Source of the DNA: Methylophilaceae bacterium
GTDB lineage: Bacteria; Pseudomonadota; Gammaproteobacteria; Burkholderiales; Methylophilaceae
Assembly: GCA_025362115.1 (NCBI GenBank)
Contig: JANYIK010000126.1
Coordinates: 1-20,506, forward strand
Length of the DNA: 20,506 nt
Reading direction: 5' to 3'
The notes beneath the pieces are model-generated. The model did no database searches and was not told where the DNA came from. It saw only the letters and a program-made list of their open reading frames with translations. The position numbers were made by a program, and so were the translations under genes. The first letter of the stretch is position 1, and every line of letters starts with the position of its first letter. Below are positions 1 to 7,337 of this stretch, piece by piece.

Positions 1-105
1 CCCCAGCAAATCTGCTGCTGATCGAGCCGTTGCTTCTAGTACAAAAAACTCAAGCAACCTTATCTGATGTTTTCTTAATAACTTACAATGAGTTATCTTC
101 ATCCA

Positions 106-128
106 ATAAGCTTAACATCTAAGCTTAT
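106..128. repeat. 9-bp inverted repeat downstream of the toxin gene
   Basis: The arms ATAAGCTTA (106-114) and TAAGCTTAT (120-128) are perfectly complementary around a 5-nt loop. The structure begins about 36 nt beyond the toxin stop codon. It is AT-rich and has no clear T-tract on the exit side for either strand, so it is a weak intrinsic-terminator candidate or an mRNA 3'-end hairpin. The rest of 1-163 shows no gene I can support. Confidence 0.35.
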
Positions 129-163
129 CTACTACAGCCCCAAATCTATTGTTTGCATATTCG

Positions 164-427
164 CTATTCGTAATGTGTCCACATGCGTAACACGCGCACG
201 GTTTTTTGTTCGGGAAAGACTTCGTACACTAAGCGATGCTGGATGTTGATACGACGGGAATACAGTCCGGCAAGATCGCCCACCAGCTTTTCATAAGGCG
301 GTGGGTTCTGGTAAGGGTCTTGTCCCAGAATCGCCAATAGATCGGTAGCTTTGGGTTTCAGGCCGCTGGCGGCAAGTTTACTGGCATCCTTGACCGCCTG
401 TTTGGCGAACACGACCTGCCAACTCAC
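164..427 (-). CDS. yoeB: YoeB/Txe-family mRNA interferase toxin
   Basis: This 87-residue protein has the size and sequence of YoeB/Txe toxins, RelE-superfamily endoribonucleases that cleave mRNA in the ribosomal A site. The YEKLVGDLAG.YSRRI core is visible at residues 45-60, followed by HRLVYEV at 64-70 and a C-terminal WTHYE. E46 and R65 sit at the positions of the catalytic Glu and Arg of E. coli YoeB. H85 and Y86 match the C-terminal His-Tyr. The start is GTG. It overlaps the antitoxin stop by 4 nt (GTGA), which implies translational coupling to the antitoxin made first. The toxin looks intact. The family call is firm; activity is inferred from the conserved residues. Confidence 0.9.
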   Translation of the reverse strand: MSWQVVFAKQAVKDASKLAASGLKPKATDLLAILGQDPYQNPPPYEKLVGDLAGLYSRRINIQHRLVYEVFPEQKTVRVLRMWTHYE

Positions 428-666
428 CAGTCAAGCGCCTTGGCACTTTCGGAAAGCGGCTCTGCCATGCCTGCACGCAGGGATTCGCGCATACCGGGGA
501 CGGAGAGCAAATACAGTGTTTCCTGAATGGCTTTCCAGTCTTCCTCCGCTACCAATACGGCATTAGAGCGCTTGCCGGAAATGATGATAGGCTCGTGTGA
601 TTGAGCCGTCTCATCCACAAGACGGTAGAGGTTGGCTCTGGCTTCGCTGGCGGTAAGGGTAGTCAT
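424..666 (-). CDS. yefM: YefM/Phd-family antitoxin
   Basis: This is an 80-residue antitoxin preceding the toxin in the same operon. The N-terminal part (MTTLTASEARANLYRLVDE, then PIIISGKR.NAVLVAEEDW to about residue 45) is the Phd/YefM DNA-binding fold. The C-terminal part (about 46-80) is the partly disordered segment that wraps the toxin active site in this family. The ATG is preceded by GGAGCC at 671-676, a usable ribosome binding site. Upstream lies a perfect palindrome that is the likely operator. YefM proteins typically repress their own promoter, more strongly with the toxin bound (conditional cooperativity); autoregulation here is inferred from that and from the palindrome. Confidence 0.9.
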   Translation of the reverse strand: MTTLTASEARANLYRLVDETAQSHEPIIISGKRSNAVLVAEEDWKAIQETLYLLSVPGMRESLRAGMAEPLSESAKALDW

Positions 667-689
667 GTTTGGCTCCTGAATTTTGCCTA

Positions 690-718
690 ATCGTACGTTA
701 TAACGTACGTCAAGTCAA
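690..718 (-). promoter_or_regulatory. Autoregulated promoter/operator of the yefM-yoeB pair
   Basis: A perfect 18-bp palindrome, CGTACGTTATAACGTACG, lies at 692-709, 25 bp upstream of the antitoxin start. On the minus strand TTGACT (718-713) and TACGAT (695-690) can be read as -35 and -10 boxes with a 17-bp spacer. The palindrome then fills the spacer and enters the -10 box, the usual arrangement for steric repression by YefM/YoeB. The palindrome is seen directly; the promoter assignment is inferred. Confidence 0.6.
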
Positions 719-724
719 TTTTCG

Positions 725-1549
725 TTATGAAAACCGTTCCGTGAGTTCTTCCAGCCCCAGTTCCTGTAATAAAACCTGCAAGCGCTTGGCAGCGCCGGGG
801 TTGGTTTGTTGATGTTTGCGGGCCTCTTGTTTTTTCGCAAGGATGAGCTCGTTCTTCATGGAGTGCTCCCAACCCACCAGTTCGGTCACGGTGACCTGAT
901 AGCCATGCGCTTCCAGTTGCAAACAGCGCAATACATTCGTCACATTACTGCCGAATTCACGGGTGTGGATGGGGTGACGCCAAAGCTCGGATAGCACCGC
1001 TTTAAGCTGCTGTGATTTATTCTTCTTGAGAACCGCGGCCACTTCGGCTTGGCAGCACGGCACCAGCACGATGAATTTGGCCTGTTTGGCAAGCGCAAAG
1101 TGGATGGCGTCATCCGTGGCAGTGTTGCAGGCGTGCAGCGCGGTCACTACGTCCACAGCGGGCGGCAAAGCGCTTGAGGTGATGGAATCGGCCACCGATA
1201 GATTGAGAAAACTCATGCGCTCGAAACCCAATCGTTTTGCCAATTCCTGCGATTTTTCCACCAGCTCGGGGCGGGTCTCGATACCGAAGATGTGTGATGC
1301 CCCTGCCAGCTCCTTGAAGAACAGGTCGTAGAGGATGAAGCCGAGATAGGATTTACCCGCGCCGTGATCGACCAGCGCGGTGTCCGGTCCGGATTCCTTG
1401 AGCAGCGGCTCGATAAAGTGGTACAGGTGGTAGACCTGCTTGAGCTTGCGGCGGCTATCCTGATTCAGCTTGCCGTCACGGGTCAGGATATGGAGCTCCT
1501 TGAGCAGTTCGATGGATTGACCCGGGCGGATTTTCAGAATTTCAGCCAT
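725..1549 (-). CDS. SAM-dependent methyltransferase, Methyltransf_32-like
   Basis: This is a 274-residue class I methyltransferase. Motif I (LVDHGAGKSYLGFIL, residues 59-73) binds SAM and the acidic E91 in GIETRPE would contact the ribose. Later come DVVTALHACNTATDDAI (133-149) and VLVPCCQAE (161-169). The combination of an ALHAC..ATD strand and a PCC motif resembles the Methyltransf_32 group (GSTCD/METTL25-like proteins), whose bacterial members have no settled substrate. The chosen start is ATG at 1549, which overlaps the stop of the upstream membrane-protein gene by 8 nt. A longer reading back to 1600 lies entirely inside that gene. No strong ribosome binding site is visible, so coupled translation is likely. 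The substrate is unknown. Confidence 0.75.
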   Translation of the reverse strand: MAEILKIRPGQSIELLKELHILTRDGKLNQDSRRKLKQVYHLYHFIEPLLKESGPDTALVDHGAGKSYLGFILYDLFFKELAGASHIFGIETRPELVEKSQELAKRLGFERMSFLNLSVADSITSSALPPAVDVVTALHACNTATDDAIHFALAKQAKFIVLVPCCQAEVAAVLKKNKSQQLKAVLSELWRHPIHTREFGSNVTNVLRCLQLEAHGYQVTVTELVGWEHSMKNELILAKKQEARKHQQTNPGAAKRLQVLLQELGLEELTERFS

Positions 1550-2015
1550 GACGTTTTTGTCTAACCCTATAACCAAACAACACCACCAGCCCCGCCACAT
1601 TGGAAAACCATATCAAAGGATGCGACCAAGGAATGCCGTCTATCTTGAAATCCGAAATCGGCCAGAATATGGGCGTGGGAAAATACTTGTAAGAGTGAAA
1701 CGGAAAATCCAGCACGATATGGAATGGCCAGCCTAGCATCACAAAGGCATAGCGCTTGTCCCACAACGCCACCAGACCAATGACCACGCCGCACACCACA
1801 AAACTGTGACCGACGTTGTAGCTCATGAACAACCAAGCTGGGAGCGTTGCCAATGGCGGCGAACCGGGATGCCAATCGCCACCTAATACCCGCATCACCA
1901 AAAAGATGCCGAACGAGATCAAATCTGGCATCGCACCAAAGAACAGCGCCCACCCAGGCCAGCGACGCTGGCCGAACAGACCATAGCCCCACAGGGCGTG
2001 GCTCAATGTATCCAC
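1542..2015 (-). CDS. Small integral membrane protein, YdjM/metal-dependent hydrolase-like
   Basis: This 157-residue protein has about four hydrophobic segments (roughly residues 20-44, 62-85, 88-105 and 131-149). Its scattered His/Asp pattern (H6, D31, H70, H99, D103, H107) includes an N-terminal MDTLSHALWG. That pattern recalls the YdjM-type putative membrane-bound metal-dependent hydrolases, whose reaction is not known. The start is GTG at 2015, with AAGGA 6 nt upstream; that ribosome binding site contains the stop codon of the preceding receptor gene, so the two are tightly linked. The gene sits between a chemoreceptor and a methyltransferase, which gives no clear hint about its job. Family placement is tentative; membrane location is well supported. 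Confidence 0.65.
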   Translation of the reverse strand: MDTLSHALWGYGLFGQRRWPGWALFFGAMPDLISFGIFLVMRVLGGDWHPGSPPLATLPAWLFMSYNVGHSFVVCGVVIGLVALWDKRYAFVMLGWPFHIVLDFPFHSYKYFPTPIFWPISDFKIDGIPWSHPLIWFSNVAGLVVLFGYRVRQKRHG

Positions 2016-2024
2016 TGGTAGTCC

Positions 2025-3659
2025 TTACTTGGAGAATTCTGCCGACTGATTAAAGTAGGCAAAGCATTCCTTGACCTGCTGTCGAGCTGCAGGACTGATG
2101 TCCACGAATTCTAGTGCACATAATTGCTTGCCTTCCTCCTCGCGCTGCCAAGCCACGCGCGCCTTGATCTGCACCGGTGGCTGCTTGCCGTATTGCTGCA
2201 CATCGTCGCACGGCATGTGGAAGGTGACTTCTATCACCGCATCCTTGTTCAAGCGCTGGCTGACACCAAAACTCATGCCCGTCATCGAAAAATCACGGGT
2301 GATGGCTTTGCGTAGTTCAGGTCCTTGACGCAGCTCCAGCATCAAGCTTTTATCAGCACGCGGCACTCTGCGTCGCTCGTCTTGCAATGCGTTAGACGTG
2401 ACGTGATGAGCGAACTTGAATTCACTCATTGACTCATTGAGATTACCGCTAATAGCGCGCAGATTCTCGCCTATCGTGGCGGTTGCCTCGACCTTGGTGC
2501 TGTTTTCTTTCAAGGTCGAGAATAGCATTTGCAACGTGGTTTGCAGTTGCTGGAAATTATTGAGCTGTTCCTGGCAGGCATCGGCAATGGCCATGTTGGC
2601 TTGCGCCGTCTCTACCGAGTTGCTAGCCATTTGCTCTATAGTCTGCGCGGTCTTACCGGTGTCGGCTTGTGTTTCAGCCACCTTCTCCACCACCACCGAC
2701 ATAGCATTGGTCACCTGCAACACTTTGTCGGAAAGTTGGCTGATGATACCGCCCACTTCCCCTGCGGAATTTGAAGTGCGTACCGCCAGCTTGCGTACCT
2801 CGTCCGCCACTACGGCAAAACCGCGCCCATATTCACCGGCGCGAGCCGCCTCAATCGCCGCATTCAACGCCAGCAGATTGGTCTGCGCGGAGATTTCCAG
2901 AATGGTGCTAACAATGTCGTGAATCTTCTGCGCCGATTGCTCCAGCTCCTGAATTTGCTGCGAGGCATGATTGACCTCGTGCATGGTGTCATCCATGGCA
3001 CCCACGTTGACATTGACGCTGGCAATACCTTCTTGCGCCAACGCCTCCACTTGCTTGGAGTATTCGGTAGCTTTTCCAGCTTGCTTTTGCACCCTTTCCG
3101 AGAGCATGTGCAGTTCCATCATCGCCACCGTCACCTCGATAGAGCGCTCTTCCTGCTGATGCCCCACCCTGGAAATCTCGTGCGAAATAGTGGTGACTTG
3201 AATCGCCGACTGGTTCATCTGCTGGCTGTTATCTTCCACCTGCCCCAACACGGTATTGAAGTGCTGCAGCACGGAATTGAAAGTCTTTTCCAGCACGCCA
3301 ATTTCATCATGTGCAGAAATTTCTATGTGGTGGGTCAGATCACCCTTTTCCACCTGCTGCAAAGAATGGCATAAACGCTGTATGGGTTTGACGAAAAAAC
3401 TGGCGAGAAAGGCAATCACAGAGAACTGGATGGCAAACTCAATTCCTGACTCCCATATCGAACTGGTCAGGTAGTGATCTCGCTGATCAACCATCATCTG
3501 GACGACGGCCTGAGAAACATGGTTTTTGCTAGCTATATCAACTATCTTCTGCAATTCGTGTGCCGCAAGCAGTCGATTGTATATGGTGGTCACGATGGTC
3601 ACTGCGATAAAATAAATCTGCAACTTCCATCGGATACTCAGACTGGAAAACCATTTCAT
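2025..3659 (-). CDS. Methyl-accepting chemotaxis protein with C-terminal PilZ domain
   Basis: This is a 544-residue receptor. Transmembrane segments lie near residues 11-29 and 72-90 and enclose a periplasmic loop of only about 40 residues. HAMP follows (about 88-140), then a long coiled-coil signalling region with the diagnostic hairpin tip EISAQTNLLALNAAIEAARA and GRGFAVVADEVRKLA (255-292). The C-terminus (about 428-535) is a PilZ domain with the c-di-GMP motifs RRVPR (430-434, RxxxR) and DFSMTG (456-461, D/NxSxxG). The start at 3659 is chosen because GAGGAG lies 7 nt upstream; earlier Met codons fall inside ettA or too close to that site. The protein probably links c-di-GMP level to CheA-dependent motility or another Che-like pathway. 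Ligand sensing through such a small loop is doubtful. Confidence 0.9.
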   Translation of the reverse strand: MKWFSSLSIRWKLQIYFIAVTIVTTIYNRLLAAHELQKIVDIASKNHVSQAVVQMMVDQRDHYLTSSIWESGIEFAIQFSVIAFLASFFVKPIQRLCHSLQQVEKGDLTHHIEISAHDEIGVLEKTFNSVLQHFNTVLGQVEDNSQQMNQSAIQVTTISHEISRVGHQQEERSIEVTVAMMELHMLSERVQKQAGKATEYSKQVEALAQEGIASVNVNVGAMDDTMHEVNHASQQIQELEQSAQKIHDIVSTILEISAQTNLLALNAAIEAARAGEYGRGFAVVADEVRKLAVRTSNSAGEVGGIISQLSDKVLQVTNAMSVVVEKVAETQADTGKTAQTIEQMASNSVETAQANMAIADACQEQLNNFQQLQTTLQMLFSTLKENSTKVEATATIGENLRAISGNLNESMSEFKFAHHVTSNALQDERRRVPRADKSLMLELRQGPELRKAITRDFSMTGMSFGVSQRLNKDAVIEVTFHMPCDDVQQYGKQPPVQIKARVAWQREEEGKQLCALEFVDISPAARQQVKECFAYFNQSAEFSK

Positions 3660-3670
3660 CGTCATGCTCC

Positions 3671-5335
3671 TCACCTGCTCATTGGTTTGTATCTGATACG
3701 TTTGGGTTTGGCACCCTCTTCGCCCAGCCGCTTCTTCTTGTCTTCTTCGTATTCCTGATAATTGCCGTTGAAGAAAGTCCACTGAGAATTGCCCTCTGCC
3801 GCCAAGATGTGTGTGGCGATACGGTCGAGAAACCAGCGATCATGTGATGTCACCAGCACGCATCCTGCAAATTCCAGCAGCGCATCTTCCAACGCACGCA
3901 GGGTTTCCACATCCAAATCATTGGAAGGTTCATCCAGTAGCAAGACGTTACCACCGGCAATCAGCGTTTTCGCCAGGTGTAGCCGTCCACGCTCACCGCC
4001 AGACAATGTCCCTACAATTTTGGCTTGGTCGCCACCCTTGAAGTTGAAACGGCCGATATACGCGCGGCTGGGCATTTCGAACTTGCCCACCGTAATCACA
4101 TCGGCACCGCCGGCAATCACATCGAATACCGTCTTTTCGTCTTCAAGGCCTTCGCGCGTCTGCTCCACCGCCGCCATTTTGACCGTTGGTCCGACCACGA
4201 TCTCACCGCTGTCTGCCGTGTCCTTGCCCATAATCATGCGGAACAAAGTAGACTTGCCCGCACCGTTAGGGCCAATCACACCAACGATAGCCCCGGGCGG
4301 GATGTTGAAGCTCAGATTATCAATCAGCAATCTGTCGCCAAAAGCTTTGGATACGCCATTGAACTCAATCACCTTGTCACCCAGACGCTCACCCAGCGGA
4401 ATAAAAATTTCCTGAGTTTCGTTGCGCTTTTGATATTCAACCGAATTAAGCTCCTCAAACCGCCCAAGCCTTGCCTTACTCTTGGCTTGCCGCGCCTTAG
4501 GATTCTGCCGCACCCATTCCAATTCAGTCTTCATCGCCTTCATGTGGGCATCAACCTGCTTGTTTTCTTGCTCAAGCCGCGCTTCCTTCTGCTCCAGCCA
4601 GCTTGAATAGTTGCCCTTCCACGGAATACCGCGGCCACGATCCAGCTCCAGTATCCATTCGGCGGCGTTATCAAGGAAATATCTATCGTGGGTGACGGCC
4701 ACTACAGTGCCGGGAAAGCGCACCAGGAACTGCTCCAGCCACTCCACAGACTCCGCATCCAGATGGTTGGTCGGCTCATCCAGCAGCAGCATATCGGGTT
4801 TGGAAAGCAGCAATTTGCACAGCGCCACACGACGCTTCTCGCCACCGGAAAGCGGTGCAATCTTGGCATCCCAGGGCGGCAAGCGCAGCGCATCGGCGGC
4901 GATCTCTAGCTGTGTTTCAGAATCCGCACCACTCGCCGAAATGATATTCTCGTACTTGGCCTGCTCTTCGGCCAATTTATCAAAATCGGCGTCCGGCTCG
5001 CTGTACGCCGCGTAAATCTCTTCCAGTTTTTGCTTGGCTTCCGCTACCGCACCCAAACCAGACTCGACTTCTTCACGTACGGTCTTGTTGGGATCAAGTT
5101 CTGGCTCTTGCGGCAAATATCCGATGGAAATCCCCGGTTGGTGCTGCACCTCGCCCTCGTACTCTTTATCGGCATTGGCCATGATACGCAGCACCGTGGA
5201 TTTACCAGAGCCATTCAATCCCAGCAGGCCAATTTTGGCTCCCGGGAAAAATGACAATGAAATATCTTTAATAATCTGACGTTTAGGAGGAACAATCTTG
5301 CTCACACGGAGCATAGACATGACGTATTGGGCCAT
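3671..5335 (-). CDS. ettA: EttA, ABC-F translational throttle ATPase
   Basis: This 554-residue protein is almost exactly the length of E. coli EttA and shares its start (MAQY.MSMLRVSKIVPPKR). It has two ABC domains. The first has Walker A GLNGSGKST (39-47), signature LSGGE (162-166), Walker B LLLDEP (183-188) and switch H216. The second has GPNGAGKST (355-363), LSGGE (444-448), LLLDEP (465-470) and H498. The linker (about 240-320) carries the basic P-site tRNA-interaction motif region (QNPKARQAKSKARLGRF). EttA binds the ribosomal E site and gates entry into elongation according to ATP/ADP. The stop is 11 nt upstream of the chemoreceptor start, so co-transcription is likely. The 85-bp gap from recQ contains short inverted repeats but no convincing promoter. 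Confidence 0.97.
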   Translation of the reverse strand: MAQYVMSMLRVSKIVPPKRQIIKDISLSFFPGAKIGLLGLNGSGKSTVLRIMANADKEYEGEVQHQPGISIGYLPQEPELDPNKTVREEVESGLGAVAEAKQKLEEIYAAYSEPDADFDKLAEEQAKYENIISASGADSETQLEIAADALRLPPWDAKIAPLSGGEKRRVALCKLLLSKPDMLLLDEPTNHLDAESVEWLEQFLVRFPGTVVAVTHDRYFLDNAAEWILELDRGRGIPWKGNYSSWLEQKEARLEQENKQVDAHMKAMKTELEWVRQNPKARQAKSKARLGRFEELNSVEYQKRNETQEIFIPLGERLGDKVIEFNGVSKAFGDRLLIDNLSFNIPPGAIVGVIGPNGAGKSTLFRMIMGKDTADSGEIVVGPTVKMAAVEQTREGLEDEKTVFDVIAGGADVITVGKFEMPSRAYIGRFNFKGGDQAKIVGTLSGGERGRLHLAKTLIAGGNVLLLDEPSNDLDVETLRALEDALLEFAGCVLVTSHDRWFLDRIATHILAAEGNSQWTFFNGNYQEYEEDKKKRLGEEGAKPKRIRYKPMSR

Positions 5336-5420
5336 AGTTTTTTAAGGTTCTGGAAGGATCAAATAAAGAAACTCTAGCTTACCGCAAGGCGGCACTTGCT
5401 GCCACAGGTGAATAGCTAGC

Positions 5421-7280
5421 TCAACCTTCTTCCAACACCTGCAAGAACGCATCGCCATAGTTTAGCAACTTGGCCTGCCCCACCCCACTGATGCGCCCCA
5501 TCTCATCCAGTGTTTGCGGTTTCTGGTTGAGGATTTCGAGCAAGGTGCTGTCGTGAAAAATCACATACGGCGGCACACCTTGTTCTTTGGCCAGCTCCAT
5601 GCGTTTATCTTTGAGCGCTTGCCATAGCGGGTCGTCAGTGACAGCCTCATAGCCTTCTTTGGTACGAGAAGCACGCTCGGCTTTGCTGGTTTTACTGGCG
5701 GGTTCGGCGTCGCGACGTAGCCAGACTTCCTGCGTGCCTTTCAGCACCGGTTTGGCGGTATCGGTGAGTTTTAGACCACCATAGGCTTCGATGTCGCTTT
5801 CCAGAAATCCCCCCGCAACCAACTGACGGTAGATGCTGCTCCATTGCGCTTGGCTTAAGTCTTTGCCGATGCCATAGGTAGAAAGCGTTTGGTGGTTGAA
5901 TTGCTGAATCTTAGCGTTGGACTTGCCTAGCAGCACGTCGATCAGATGCACCACACCAAATCTTTGGCCGCTGCGATAGACGCAAGAAAGCGCCATCTGC
6001 GCGGCTTGCGTGGCATTCCAAGTATCTACGGGTTGCAGGCAATTGTCGCACTGCTCACAGTCACCGGGGTGTGCTTCGCCGAAGTAGCGTAATAGCGTTT
6101 GATGGCGGCAAGCGGTGGATTCACAGAAACCCAGCAGTGCGTCCAGTTTTTGCCGTTCTACACGTTTTCTCTCTTCCGGTGCATCGCCTGAATCCAGCAT
6201 CTGGCGCATGCTCACCACATCGCCCAAGCCGTAGACCATCCAAGCATTGGCGGGCAAACCGTCACGCCCGGCACGCCCGGTTTCCTGATAGTAACCTTCC
6301 ATGCTTTTGGGCAAATCCAAATGCGCCACGAAACGCACATTAGGTTTGTCTATGCCCATGCCAAAAGCCACCGTCGCCACCATAATCACGCCTTCTTCAC
6401 GCAAAAATCGGTGCTGATTGGCGTTCCGCAAAGCAGTACTCATCCCCGCGTGGTAAGGCAAAGCATCCCACCCCCGCGTTTTCAGCCATTCGGCGGTTTC
6501 ATCCACCCGTTTGCGCGACAGGCAATAGACGATGCCTGCGTCATCTGGATGCTCAGCACTTAGAAAAGCTTCCAGTTGTTTGCGTGCGTTGTCTTTGTGC
6601 GCGATGCGATATTTGATATTGGGGCGATCGAAGCTGGAAACGAATTGCTGCGCGCTTTCAAGCTGTAAACGCTCGATGATTTCAGCGCGAGTAGGCGCAT
6701 CGGCAGTGGCCGTCAGCGCGATGCGCGGCACCTTGGGAAAGCGTTCGTGCAGCACCGTCAGGCCGCGATATTCGGGACGGAAGTCGTGCCCCCATTGCGA
6801 TACGCAGTGGGCTTCGTCTATGGCGAAGAGGGCGATTGCGCCTTGTATAAGCGCCCCCTCACTCCTGCCCTCTCCCACGAGGGGAGAGGGAGTGAGACGC
6901 TCTAGTAGGCTAAGGAAACTTGGCATCAGCAAGCGTTCCGGGGCGACGTAGAGAATATCCAGCTCACCATTTTGTAGCTGGCTGGTCACACTGCGAGCTT
7001 GATCGGCACCTAGGCTGGAGTTGAGAAACGCGGCTTTCACGCCCAGTTGTTGCAGTGCGTCTACTTGGTCTTGCATCAGCGCGATTAAGGGCGAAACCAC
7101 AATCGCCACGCCCTCGCGCAGCAAAGCGGGGAGCTGATAACACAGCGATTTGCCGCCACCGGTAGGCATCAACACCAAGGCATCGCCACCATTGGTGACG
7201 TGTTCCACAATGGACTGCTGTGCACCACGAAAGCTGGTGTACCCAAATACGTCGCGCAGAATTGTTAATGGCGTTGTCAT
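5421..7280 (-). CDS. recQ: RecQ ATP-dependent DNA helicase (with in-frame insertion)
   Basis: This 619-residue RecQ is a 3'-5' helicase that unwinds forks and recombination intermediates. The helicase core has Walker A TGGGKS (40-45), DEAH (155-158), the aromatic-rich loop SQWGHDFRPEY (161-171), VATVAFGMGIDKPNVRF (301-317) and QETGRAGRDG (332-341). Zinc-binding cysteines are C391, C408, C411 and C414, followed by the winged helix and a C-terminal HRDC domain (about 545-619). The start at 7280 gives the conserved N-terminus; the frame is open further upstream, but that part overlaps rep. Compared with E. coli RecQ as I remember it, the segment between PERL and DEAH is about 18 residues longer. 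A palindromic repeat encodes most of that excess (residues 129-141). Confidence 0.96.
   Translation of the reverse strand: MTTPLTILRDVFGYTSFRGAQQSIVEHVTNGGDALVLMPTGGGKSLCYQLPALLREGVAIVVSPLIALMQDQVDALQQLGVKAAFLNSSLGADQARSVTSQLQNGELDILYVAPERLLMPSFLSLLERLTPSPLVGEGRSEGALIQGAIALFAIDEAHCVSQWGHDFRPEYRGLTVLHERFPKVPRIALTATADAPTRAEIIERLQLESAQQFVSSFDRPNIKYRIAHKDNARKQLEAFLSAEHPDDAGIVYCLSRKRVDETAEWLKTRGWDALPYHAGMSTALRNANQHRFLREEGVIMVATVAFGMGIDKPNVRFVAHLDLPKSMEGYYQETGRAGRDGLPANAWMVYGLGDVVSMRQMLDSGDAPEERKRVERQKLDALLGFCESTACRHQTLLRYFGEAHPGDCEQCDNCLQPVDTWNATQAAQMALSCVYRSGQRFGVVHLIDVLLGKSNAKIQQFNHQTLSTYGIGKDLSQAQWSSIYRQLVAGGFLESDIEAYGGLKLTDTAKPVLKGTQEVWLRRDAEPASKTSKAERASRTKEGYEAVTDDPLWQALKDKRMELAKEQGVPPYVIFHDSTLLEILNQKPQTLDEMGRISGVGQAKLLNYGDAFLQVLEEG
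6858..6896. repeat. Palindromic repeat inserted in frame in recQ
   Basis: The outer arms CTCACTCC (6858-6865) and GGAGTGAG (6889-6896) pair perfectly. After a TGCC bulge, the inner arms CTCTCCC (6870-6876) and GGGAGAG (6882-6888) pair around a 5-nt loop. Read in the recQ frame it encodes LTPSPLVGEGRSE (129-141), low-complexity residues foreign to the RecQ fold. C-tract/G-tract palindromes of this kind recur in many proteobacterial intergenic regions. In-frame insertion is also known for Rickettsia palindromic elements. The hairpin is seen directly; its mobility is inferred. Confidence 0.75.
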
Positions 7281-7337
7281 AAGCGTTGCAAGATTAACAT
7301 GGCAGCCGCCCTTCAATCCCGTTAAAATCCAGCCCCC
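7281..7337. promoter_or_regulatory. Divergent recQ/rep intergenic region
   Basis: Only 57 bp separate the two start codons, so promoters for both helicase genes must lie here or inside the opposite gene. For rep, ATGGCA (7299-7304) and TAAAAT (7323-7328) with an 18-bp spacer are a possible weak sigma-70 pair, which would leave almost no leader. Neither gene has a clear Shine-Dalgarno sequence. The element assignment is tentative. Confidence 0.3.

Noticed and set aside
687..872. Small open frame of 61 codons over the toxin-antitoxin promoter
   Set aside because: It overlaps the methyltransferase 3' end and the operator palindrome in another frame, with no recognisable protein features.
1550..1600. 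Methyltransferase start at 1600
   Set aside because: That N-terminus is a shifted reading of the membrane-protein gene. MAEILKIRPG at 1549 is a natural beginning.
3660..3782. Chemoreceptor start at 3782 instead of 3659
   Set aside because: The extra residues are encoded antiphase within the ettA C-terminus and are not membrane-receptor-like. GAGGAG is spaced correctly only for the ATG at 3659.
4025..4606. Long rightward open frames inside ettA, and similar ones inside uup and the chemoreceptor
   Set aside because: They are antisense shadows of well-identified genes. Their His/Leu- or Ser-rich composition is typical of reverse-frame translation.
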